A stretch of DNA of 64,000 nucleotides from Haematobia irritans (lineage: Eukaryota; Arthropoda; Insecta; Diptera; Muscidae). The notes below the pieces were generated by a model. It was not told the DNA's origin. It saw only the letters and a program-made list of their open reading frames with translations, and ran no database searches. Numbering within the stretch: position 1 is the stretch's first letter; every line of letters begins with the position of its first letter. Shown here one piece after another: positions 34,700 to 63,300 of the stretch. Position numbers and translations under genes: made by a program. The stretch lies in NCBI RefSeq assembly GCF_050003625.1, contig NC_134399.1, positions 219,226,975 through 219,290,974 of the forward strand, read 5' to 3'.

Positions 34700-35745
34700 A
34701 AAACTTTGAAAATGTGTTGAAGATAATTGGAGAGAACTTTGACAAAACACTACCCTGAAATGCAACGAAAAAACCACATGGTTTTCAATACTACTTTGGA
34801 CAACAAAGTTCGTGGAAGAAATACAAAAATGTGGAAATTTTTTAATAATCAATTGAAATTGCTTATAATAATTGGTAAGTAAAACTAAAACACGAAATGA
34901 AAACTTTAAGGAAGTCACTAAACTCAAATCCCTTTGCAGACAACTAAAATATTTGGATGCTGATTCTTGGACACCTTAAGAGGCTGGCCGATGAAAAATG
35001 GTAGTGGCTTATCGAGAAGAGAAAGTTTCCATAAATCAAAGTGCAACCAAAAAAACTTGGTATTTATGCTTTTCCATATCAAAAACTACTGGATGATAAT
35101 TCGCAATTCACAAAATAACAAATTAAACCGATGATGCGATATAAATTAAACTATCGATGTGATATAGTTTAATTTATATCGCATCATCGGTTTAATTTGT
35201 TATTTTGTGAATTGAAATTGCTGGAAATTTATTCCAATTATCTGGACATCAAGTTCCTGAAAATTGCCAGTATTTTAATAACAACAATTTTGTAACACCA
35301 ACGTTTTTGAGGAAATCACGAAGTACGTGGTCAGTTGGAAGAAATACAAATTGGTAAGTCAAAATAAAAAGTGAAATGAAAACATAATGGAAATCACAAA
35401 ACTCGATTGTTTTGCAGAAAACTAAAATCATTGAATGGTATATTCTTGGAAGATGTTGGCCGATGAAAAACCGATGAAGGAAACAACAAAGAAAAGTTTT
35501 CAGAAAACTTACAAAGTGCAATCAATTAAACAAAAGTGCAACAATTCCTATATCAAGAACTGCTGGATGAAAATGTGCATTACATCAATTTACATCCCGT
35601 CATCAGTTTGATATTTTGTGATTTCCTCTTGCTGGAATCTATTCTAACACACAAGCCAGCAAGTTCCTCGATAGTAATTATTTCAAATTGCCAGCATATT
35701 AATGACACTAACATTATGGAGGAAATGGAATTATACATGTAAAAA
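34700..35745 (+). repeat. Diverged tandem duplication with splice-like signals
   Basis: Two blocks repeat with a period near 475 bp. Each reads GTGGAAGAAATACAAA-type or GTCAGTTGGAAGAAATACAAA, then ATTGGTAAGT, AAATGAAAAC, a TTTGCAG, AACTAAAAT, TTCTTGGA and GGCCGATGAAAAA (block A from about 34805, block B from about 35325). AGTGCAA and CATATCAAAAACTACTGGATGA or TATATCAAGAACTGCTGGATGA follow. The conserved GTAAGT...TTTGCAG pairs look like a short intron, so this may be a duplicated, decayed gene. Frames are short and broken, for example YVVSWKKYKL joined to KTKIIEWYIL. Gene identity is not recognised. Confidence 0.5.
35104..35214. repeat. Perfect 51-bp inverted repeat with 9-nt loop
   Basis: The left arm 35104-35154 (starts CAATTCACAAAATAACAAA) is exactly complementary to the right arm 35164-35214 (starts ATAGTTTAATTTATATCGC), with CGATGTGAT between. 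No mismatch over 51 bp makes a very recent inverted copy, or active correction, inside otherwise decayed sequence. Confidence 0.9.
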
Positions 35746-36869
35746 TGTTTAAGATATTTTAAGTTGTATTCATAGTTTTATTTATTAATACGTTTAATAA
35801 GATAATTACATTTTGATTGGTATTATATTATTATTTTTATATATTATTAATGTTATTTTTAAGATTATTATATTTGTTAACGAAAAAATAATAAAATTTA
35901 CAAAATCCCTAGAAATTTAGTATTGACTTCCAGTTAGAACTAGGATTGACTTTCATACAAATTGTGGTTTGAAAGTATTCGCAACAATGGTAATTTTTTA
36001 TTTTTCTCACATTGAAAACTGTTTGACAAATTATTGAGTAGCGATGCATTTCAATTTGAGGATTACAATTGAGAAATTATTGCTATTGTGTTGAAATTTA
36101 CTGTTGAGGGTAATGTCTGTTTTTTGTTGAGAACGCGATTTTCTCAACAATTTCTCAACTTGAATATTACCCTAATCCTTTGAAAAAATGTTTGAAAAAT
36201 TATTGAATTTTAGTATTTTTCAAACGTTTGTGTTTATTGGGATATGTTCTGTTAATGATATAACCAGTGTTACCAATCAAATACTTTTGTAAAGGATTTT
36301 GACATAATCGATCAAGAAAAATATATTCCTCAGAAAAATATAATAAAAATATCGCAAAAGCTGGTTATTTGTCAATTCGTTGCGAGAAAAGATAAAAAAA
36401 CAAGCCTTTCATAGCGTCAAATGAATAGAATACAACATGGTGACACAGGATTTAATATTTCTAATGATAGTTCCGAGGGCATATTTACCTTGGTAAAATC
36501 GAAAGATATCAGATATGGTAACACTATAAGCAATCTCAAAGGAGTTCAAAAAGGTTATCAATAATAATTTCCTATTTCTATTGGAGACGTATGACCACAA
36601 ACGAAGAAAATAAAATGGTATAACATTGTTGACAGCGTGGAGCTTGCTTATCATTACGGAAGGATCCATTCAAATAATCTGCTATATGTATGTATTGAAT
36701 TGAAAATCTAACACAGCTTAGAAAACATCAATTATAGAAGTTTTTTTTTGTTTAATTTTTGTCACTTTCGAATATTCTCTTGCGCGCCTACAGTTAGCAT
36801 TAAACTCTGGCGGTGGATTGGTTTATACTGAGTAATCAAGGAAAATCGTAATAATTCTTGAAGACCACA
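35746..36869. other. Intergenic region upstream of the Shmt gene
   Basis: AT-rich. The last ~150 bp (GCGCGCCTACAGTTAGC at about 36782, CTGGCGGTGGATTGG at about 36806) are GC-richer and should hold the promoter and 5' leader. An in-frame stop at 36852-36854 lies before the Shmt start. The minus-strand frame at 36409-36669 has no recognisable motif. Confidence 0.4.
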
Positions 36870-53895
<17,026 letters not shown>

Positions 53896-53995
53896 GATAC
53901 ACTGTATTTATGCTTTGTTTTGTTTATTGCTAACAAATATGTCCTTGTATAGATTTAAGTGAAAATATTCATGACTAAAATTGAAGTTTCCGAGA

Positions 53996-54001
53996 AATAA
54001 A
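53996..54001 (+). promoter_or_regulatory. Shmt polyadenylation signal
   Basis: AATAAA 101 bp after the stop codon, in a GAGAAATAAAAAAC context; the only good signal before the convergent gene. Confidence 0.7.
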
Positions 54002-54092
54002 AAACTACTGCTTTTTATATTAAAAATATATTTTCCTTTTGTGTGTGGGTGTTTTTTTTTTTGTTTATAAATAATTATATTCGATTTATTGA

Positions 54093-54319
54093 TCAAACGT
54101 CGACAAAATCCATTTTAATACATTCCTTGGCGGGTTTCATGTCACGATGAAATCTCGAGTTGTGTGTCGATAGAGACCATTTTGTTTTGAAGCTTTTATT
54201 GCACACGGCACAATCAAATTCTTTGCCCATTATTTTCGAATGTTTTGAGGCTATATGTCTTCGCAGGGCATTTGGAGAGTTAAGTTTACGTTTACAGAAC
54301 TTGCAGAGTAAAAATTTCG
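54093..54319 (-). CDS. BTB-ZF: alternative terminal exon 2 (two C2H2 fingers)
   Basis: Acceptor TTTCTCATTTACAG, phase 1 (G|CG), giving TTAKFLLCKFCKRKL. Finger 1 CKFCKRKLNSPNALRRHIAS then KH, finger 2 CAVCNKSFKTKWSLSTHNSR then FH; both C-x2-C-x12-H-x4-H. Ends AKECIKMDFVDV, stop at 54093-54095, with AATAAA immediately after (54090-54085, minus). It is about 4.9 kb downstream of the first finger exon, separated by repeats. The longer, basic finger helices suggest a distinct target. Confidence 0.9.
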
Positions 54320-57300
54320 CTGTAAATGAGAAAAGAAAAACAATTAACCAAACATATTATTCAGTTGGTCAAAATAACCTATGTATGGTACCAGGAACTA
54401 GCAGGTTTTAACTTGACCTTGTCTAGGCGTACTAATTTACAGGATTAAAAATTAATAGAACAAATATACAAAAATTATGGTATAAGACATATATATATAA
54501 TGTTGCCCGTGGTTTTACGTTTAAAAGTCGTGGAAAATTGACCTTCACATAGCCAATGTGGATCACTCCCTATGAATCCCAGAAAACGCTGGTCATATCA
54601 ACTCAGGTCGATGGGACAGTCTTCTCCCTTTTCAAAGTTAGCCGGGTCCAGTGCACTGTTTCTTGCCACGGTTGGCAATTGTACCAAAAAAATACCAAAA
54701 TTTGATGAAAAATTTACCAAAACTCTACCAAATTTAAAAATCTTATTTTGAATTTTTGGTAAAATTTTTGTCAAAATTTTATTTTTATAGAAAAGTTTTG
54801 TTAAATTTTATAGAAAGTTTTGCCAAAAATTGATTTCTATAGAAACTTTTTGCAAATGTTAATTTCTATAGAACATTTTTTATTTCTTTATAAAATGTTT
54901 GTAAAATTGTGTTTTCTATAAAAGTATTTGTCAAACTTTTATATCTGTAGAAAATTTCTGCAACATTTTATTTTTATATTTTTTTTTTTGCAATATTTTA
55001 TTTCGATAGAAATTTTCGCAAAATTTTATTTCAATAGAAATTTTCGCAAAATTTTATTTCAATAGAATTTTTTGCAAAATTTTATTTCCAAGCTATTTTT
55101 TAATTCTCTAGAAATTTTTTGCAAAATTTTACTTCTATAGAAAGTTTTTGTCAAATTTTTATTTTTATTGAAAATTTCTGCAAAATTTTATTTTTATAGA
55201 ACATTTTTAAAAAATTGTATTTCTATAGAAAATTGTTGCAAAATTCTAATTCTATAAAAAAATTTATTTCTTATAGAATTTTTTGCAAATTTTTGGAAAA
55301 TTTTTACAATTTTTTGTTTGTCAAAATTCTATTTCTATGGACAATTTTTGCAAAATTTTATTTCTATGGACAATTTTTGCAAAATTTTTATGAAAAATTT
55401 TTGGAAATTTTATTTTTATAGAAAAATTTTGTCAACATTTTATTTCTATAGAAATTTTTGCCAAATTGTTTTCTGTAAGAAATTTTTTAAAATTTGTATT
55501 TTTACAAAAAATTGAAAATCTACGAAAAAATCAAGAATTCTGCCAATCTACCAAACAGTAAAAAATTTACCAAAATTTTATTTTTATAGAACATTTTTAA
55601 AAAATTGTATTTCTATAGAAAATTGTTGCAAAATTCTAATTCTATAAAAAAATTTATTTCTTATAGAATTTTTTGCAAATTTTTGGAAAATTTTTACAAT
55701 TTTTTGTTTGTCAAAATTCTATTTCTATGGACAATTTTTGCAAAATGTTATTTCTATGGACAATTTTTGCAAAATTTTTATGAAAAAATCAAGAATTCTG
55801 CCAATCTACCAAACAGTAAAAAATTTACCATTTTTGGTAGAATGCTACCAACTTTGGCAACCGTGGTGCATACACGTTGGTCCAGGATTCGTTGATTGTC
55901 ACAACAAAACGCATAAACTGACTTGAACAGAGTCAAACACTAAACTGAATAGTGTCCGGGTTATACAAAAGCGACATCCGTCGGGTAGACACCTTTCTTA
56001 TGCCAAAATTTCTCAAAGGATCTGACTCAAGCGATTTTTTGCAATGCAATCTCCTTGCCATCTGTGTACACGATTGTTTTTAAATCTTAATCTCGATGAG
56101 GAGGCGGTAAATCCGGCTCATAAAACATGAAAATGATAAACTCTCATCTCTAAATGCATGTGAAAATAAATTAATCTGGGGTTTGTTATAGAATAACAAA
56201 ACGAGCTCCCTCTATATGTCAACATTAAGGCAAAAGCGGCCTCATCCCAAGAAAAGATTTACAACAGGCATTTTTCTTTGCTATGATTGGCCAAGACATT
56301 TCTCTAGGGGAGAGAATATATTTAAAGGAACCCCTGTCCACATCTAACCTATTGCAAATACCGGAATATGTGAGAAAATCAGTATATGAATATTCCAGCG
56401 CCACCTATATTTGAAAAATAAGTTATAGACAAATACAAAAATTTGTTCATAGAAACTGGTCAAAAGAGATAGAAAACCGAATATTTAACCGAATACACAG
56501 AAAAAATATCAACAAATGTTTCCAATTAAAATTCTAATTGAATTAAAAAGCAAAATATTCAATTAAAAATATAATTGACTCAACAAATTTTTTAATTGAC
56601 ACAAAAATTATTTGTATCGATAAATTTTGTAATTGAATTAATCATTTGTAAATTGACTTTGATTTTCTGTAAGCGAAGGCATTTCAATTAAAAATTAATG
56701 GATCAATTTTATTTTGGGTACACTGAATTTTTTCCATTGGGCCACAGAGGTGACATTTTTCTCGAAGTGCAGGTACTTCACAAATTTTCTATAGAAATAA
56801 AATTTTGATAAAATTTTCTATAGAAATAAAATTTTGATAAAATTTTCTATAGAAATAAAATTTTGACATTTTCAATAGAAATAAAATTTGGACAAAATTT
56901 TCTATAGAAAAAAATTTTGACAAAATTTTCTATAGAAATAAAAATTTGACAAAATTTTCTAAAGAAATAAAGTTTTGACAAAATTTTCTATAGAAAATAA
57001 ATTTTGACAAAATTTTCTATAGAAAATACATTTTGAAAAAATTTTCTATAGAAATAAAATTTTGACAAAATTTTCTATAGAAATAAAATTTTGACAAAAT
57101 TTTCAATAGAAATAAAATTTTGACAAAATTTTATATAGAAATAAAATTTTGGACAAAATTTTCTATAGAAATAAAATGTAGACATTTTCTATAAAAATGA
57201 AATTTTGATAAAATTTCCTATAGAAATAAAATTTTGATAAAATTTTCTTAGAAATAAAATTTTGACAAAATTTTCTATAAAAATAAAATGTTGACAAAAT

Positions 57301-60300
57301 TTTCTATAGAAATAAAATTTTGACAAAATTTTCCATAGAAATAAAATTGTGATAAAATTTTCTATAGAAATAAAATTTTGACAAAATTTTCCATAGAAAT
57401 AAAATTGTGACAAAATTTTCTATAGAAATAAAATTTTGACAAAATTTTCTATAGAAAATAAATTTTGACAAAATTTCTATAGAAAATAAATTTTGACAAA
57501 ATTTCTATAGAAAATAAATGTTGACAACATTTTCTATAGAAAATAAATTTTGACAAAATTTTCTATAGAAAATAAATGTTGACAACATTTTCTATAGAAA
57601 TAAAATTTTTACAAAATTTTCCATAGAAATAAAATTGTGATAAAATTTTCTATAGAAATAAAATTTTGAAAAAATTTTCTATAGAAATAAAATTTTGCCA
57701 AAATTTTCTATAGAAATAAAATTTTGTCAAAATTTTCTATAGAAATAAAATTTTGACAAAATTTTTTATAGAAATAAAATTTTGACAACATTTTCTATAG
57801 AAATAAAATTTTGACAAAAATTTCTATAGAAATAAAATTTTTACAAAATATTCTATAGAAATAAAATGTTGACAAAATTTGCTATAGAAATAAAATGTTG
57901 ACAAATTTTTTTATAGAAATAAAATTTTGACAAAATTTTCTACAGAAAATAAATTTTGACAAAATTTTCTATAGAAAATAAATTTTGACAACATTTTCTA
58001 TAGAAATAAAATATTTACAAAATTTTCTATAGCAAATTGTGATAAATTTTCTATAGAAATAAAATTTTGACAAAATTTTCTAAAGAAATAAAATTTTGAT
58101 ATAATTTTCTATAGAAACAAAATTTTCAATAGAAATAAAATTTGGACAAAATTTTCTATGGAAATAAAATGTTGACAAATTTTTTTAAGATCCAATTTTT
58201 TCACATATAGGTGGCGCTGAATGGAATATTCCTATACGAATTTATTTTCCCTCACATTATACCGGAAGCATTGGAAAACTGCTAAACTTTTATCAAAATA
58301 CATCAGAAAAAAATTGTATTTTGTTTATTATTATTTGTATAAATCAAATAAACCATTAATGTTTCACTTTGTATTTGAATCCATGAAATACTCTGAATAT
58401 ATATATTTGGGTGTATGGTATGGAGAATTTCAAATTCTATTAAAATTGGGCAAAATACAATTTTGGGTGGAGCTTAGAAATGAACATCTGTGATTTTTTC
58501 ATAAATACAATCTCTAAAATGTCATTAACAACAAAATTGATAAACTATTATTATTAGTTTAAAACTTTGCAAGTATATACAATGCTACAAACTAATTTCA
58601 AAATTTCAAAAATTATAAATTAATTTCATGATTGTATGTCTTTTTGTTTTTAGTAATTTCAGGTGTATGATGGAGGATTTCTAACGGTAAACACATATTA
58701 TTAAGATTTTCAATGTTTTTTATAAAAAGAAATTTGTGAAATTTAATACATTTTTCTCAAAAAGGGAAGAATATAAATACATATATTTATAAAGAGCGAG
58801 AGAGAGATAGAGGAGGTAAAGGAGGTTAAGACTAGCTTAACAAAATTATATGCATCTAATAATATTTATATGATACATCTATAGATTATTCTTAATAGTA
58901 TTTGTATATTCTATTTAAATTACTAACTTAAAATATTTTATACTTAATATACATATTGTATGTAAAATTAAATTTTGTCACTTTAGAAAAATCATTAGAA
59001 ATTTTCTTTTGCGCATGTGTGTGTATGTATTTTTTGTTCTTATGAGTATGGCATTTATTTTTTTTATAAATTTATATTTTTTTATGGAAAAAGTGTGGGT
59101 TTCATGATTCATTTGTATATGTTTTTTTGTAGTTATACTGATGGCGATGTGGTTAAAGTAGTGGACTAGCTTCTTAATATGAAATATTTACATTCTTTGA
59201 CTATTGATCAGTTTTCCGTTTTAAGACCCAATTTTTGTTCATGGGAAATTCGTATGTGTTCGCGAAGACTGTATTTGTTTTTGAAATTTTTATTGCATAA
59301 TTCACATTTACGTGGCGGTTGGGGTGTATGCTGAGTACGAATATGTCTCCAAAGATTAACCGTTGTTATAACCATTTTGCAAAATTGACATTCTGTCCAT
59401 TTATTATTGGGTAAATCTAAAAATATACAGAATAAGAAAGAAAACAAATCAAGAACACAATCCAACCAACAACAATTACAACAGGAAGAACAACATCAAC
59501 TAGAACAATATCAACACCAAAAAAAAAAACTAAATTTTTAACTAAATTTTAATAGAATATAATTATATCGAAATTAAATCATAAAAATTTTATAGTGTTT
59601 TTGAATTTTGATCCATAGTAGTAGGTAGGTAGAAAAGAAGCGAACCTTGGAATCTAATAATGGTAATTTTTAATCCCTATTTTTTATGTTATTAATATAT
59701 TTCTTGTTGCAATAAATCTTGATAATTTAACATGACAATTGGGCTTCTAAAATAACTGGAGCTCAAGGCAAAATATTCATAATTACTTTAAGTTACACCG
59801 CACCCATATCGAACTACAGCCCAACATTGTTGAAAATTTTAACCACAGTTAAAACAGGTTTTGGATTTTATGATTCTTTTCCAAATAATGGAAAAGTCGA
59901 CCAAGGCTTTTTAAAGTTTTCTATGCTTTCATTTTGTGATCAATGAAAAAGATTAGTTCTTAACGGTTGTTTAATTCAAAATCGATAGTTATTTTCCAAC
60001 ACATACCATATACTATTCCTCAATCGATGAAAGAGTTTATAGAAAAAAATTCATGAAAAATTTCCCAATTAAAATTTTAATTGAGTTTTAAAAAATATTC
60101 AGTTAAAAAACAAAAATCAATCACAAAAATTAATAGTATCAATTAAATTTTTAATTGTTACTATCATTTCTGTGATTGAAGACATTTCAATTAAAAAATT
60201 ATACGGATCAATTAATTTCATCTGATCGATATTTGAGAAAATATTATTACCACACAAATTATAGATTTTAATTCCAACTGTCCATATAATTTGATCAACC

Positions 60301-63300
60301 CTAATGGTGCTTGCCTTGCATAATTCATCTCAATTAAAATAAGCAAAAATTAATCGACCTGAAAATTCGAAGTCAAGGCAAAATCGAACTGCTTACAGTG
60401 AAGAATTCAAAATGGATGCAGCAGAAATAGGTAATATACGATTTTTTTAGGTAAGATTAAAATTAACTCAAAAATATTAAAATAAAATCCATCATCCCAG
60501 AGATAGACCCATAAGCAGATCCAAATTGTTATAACAACGGTTAATCTTGGAGATTCGGTGGGGAATTTTAATAAATTTGAATAATTTTGTGGAATTTTTT
60601 CCAAAATCACCGGTCTCTTTGGGTTGTGTTTCAAAATCTTGATCTTATTTGATCTCGCAAGCTGGTATGACAAAAATTTTTATATATTTTTAAAATTTTT
60701 AATTATTATCTACAGAGTCTATTTCTCCATTTTTCATAAAAAAATTGCCAAATATTTATTAGGGATTTTTGGGAGGAATTTTAATTTGAGATTTTTGTCA
60801 ACGAAGTGTCCTAATTTGTCCATAGGAAATGTTGCTGAATGCACAAGAAAAAATTTCACAAAAATTTTTCCAATTAAAATCTTAATTAAATTTTAAAAAA
60901 TACTCAATTAAAAATTTAATAGATTCAAAAAATTTTTTTATTTGAAATAAAAATCAATCACACAAATTAATAGTACAATTAATTTTTTAATTGGAGTAAT
61001 TAATATTTTAATTGAATGTCTATTAATTTGTTAATTTATACTATCATTTTTGAGTTGAGGAATTTTTAATAAATTTGGATAATTTTGTGGATTTTTTTCC
61101 AAAATCACCGGAACCAGAAAAATACTAGACAACATTGTCCATAGGAAATTTTGCTGAATGCACAAAAAAATTCACGAAAATTTTTCCAATTAAAATCTTG
61201 AGTTTTAAAAAAAATTCACATTTAAAAATTTAATTGATTCAAAAATATTTTTAATTGAAATAAAAATCAATCACACAAATTAATAGTATCAATTAGTTTT
61301 TTAATTGGATCAATTAATCTTAATTAATTTGTTAATTGGTACTATCATTTCTGTGATTGAAGACATTTCAATAAAAAAATTAATTGGATCAATAATTCCG
61401 TGATTGAATCAGTTTTTTTTTATTTGCGAATAACAAATTCGTACATTTTTTAGGTATTTAAATGTTATTCAAAGAATTGTCAATAACCAAAAATTGTTTG
61501 TAAATTCCAGACCTTTAATCTTCCTTAAAGTCCCTAAATGAGATTCATAAACATTTTGTTTGTCTTAATGCCTTAATTGGAGAAAATGTCTACTATTGAA
61601 ATGAAATTTATTTAAGCAGCATTAGATGAGATGAAAATCACATGCTATTATAGAAAGTTTCAACACTGAAATGTCACAAAAAAATTATTTTACAAATTGA
61701 ATAAGAAAAAAAAAGGATCGAAAATATAGGGGAAAAAAGTAAAATCATAGGCAACTATATCGGTTATAAATGGTTCGTAAAAACTTTGAATTTAAAATTA
61801 GAACAACTAATATTGGCATTTTCCTTATACCGGATTTGGAAATCTATTATAGTTTTTCTAAATATTTCCATTTCAAAAGTATTTCGAAATATTTATCATT
61901 AAATCAAAAGCTAATAATTTCAACTAACAGACAATACGAAACAAAAACAAACTGGCAAATACTTTGGAGACATATTCGTTTGTCAAACATAAATGTTAAC
62001 TTTTTAAGTCCACACTACTTTGAAAATATATATTTTTGTAATATAAAAAAAGGAAGCATAATAAATAAAAACACTAACACTAAATTTATAATATATCAAT
62101 CACAATAATAGAATGTTAAATGAGAAAACATACCTGTTGTATTGCCACCTTTATTATCCGATTTTAGTAAAACATTAGAACTTGAGTTTGTATCGTCCAT
62201 TGGATGATGAGTTCCACTTCCAGTTGATTGATTTAACAGACGTCCTAAAGATAATAATACGTATTATGGTTATACTCAAGTTAAACATCACTAATTTACT
62301 TACCCATTTCTATGGAAATTTCTGCATTATCAGAGTGTTGATATTTTTCTTCAATTTCGGACTCTGTTAATATTTCATATTCAGATGTGTATTGAGTTAC
62401 ATTTTGTCCTCCATTTCCAGAATCTTGATTATTTCCAGGCGTTCCATCAGTATCGGAGAGGCGATCATCAACATCACCAACAATATATTCGGGTATATCC
62501 ATTTTTATGGCACCTCTTAAAAGGTTAATATCAGCAGCTAAATAAAGATAATTAAAAAACCAAATGTGCAGATGTTTTAAATTTTTAAAATTAAAATTTG
62601 TTTGATTGATTCTTTTCTATGAAGTTTTTAAATTATTGAGAACAATTTTTAAAAAGTAGTACACAATTATTGTTAAAAAAAATATATAAAAAAAAACAAT
62701 GTGCAGATGTTACAAAATTGTTAAAAATTAAAACTTGTAAGATTGATTTTTTTAATTTGAAAAATGTACGTAATATTGCAAAAACTCGAAATTAAAAAAA
62801 AAACAGAAAAAAACAATGTACAGACGTTTAATAATTAAAAAAAATCAAAATTTGTTCGAACAGGTTTTATTTTAATTTGAAATTGATAAAAAACTCAAAA
62901 AAGTTGTTGCGAAAATTCGAAATTAAAAAAATAATGTGCAGATTTTAAAAATAATTTTAATTTGAAAAATATCGAGAGAATTTGAAAAATATTGCGAAAA
63001 TTCGAAATTAAAAATAAAATAATATGCAGATTTTAAAAATAATTTTAATTTGAAAAAATATAGAGAAAAACATTAACAAAGTAGTACACAAAATATATAC
63101 AGATGATTAAAATTTAATAAATTTGAAAACTATTGAGTAAAAGTGAAAAAAATAAGCCACGATTTTTGTTCCGAAACTCAATTATTTTAATTTCACAGTG
63201 CTGCTATTTAAAATATGATGAAATAATGAATTTATAAACTCACTCTTTACTATAGTCTGTTCATCAACAGATTCTGTCGTATAAATATTATCATCATCAT

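Noticed and set aside
34619..34927. 102-codon minus-strand frame
   Set aside because: Lies across the diverged duplication, on the strand opposite its splice-like signals, with no recognisable family.
36858..36869. TTG at 36858 as the Shmt start
   Set aside because: Not an ATG. The first in-frame ATG is at 36870 after an in-frame stop at 36852.
55985..56095. RNase H domain remnant (VYTDG) on the minus strand
   Set aside because: Four or five residues of similarity followed by a stop are too little to support a retroelement call.
58221..58493. 90-codon plus-strand frame in the BTB-ZF intron
   Set aside because: Tyr/Lys/Ile-rich as expected of AT bias, no motif, opposite to the gene.
61770..62108. 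112-codon plus-strand frame containing WRHIRLSN, as a zinc-finger gene
   Set aside because: Only 18 nt match the finger exon; zinc-binding cysteines are absent and the rest is AT-driven codons.
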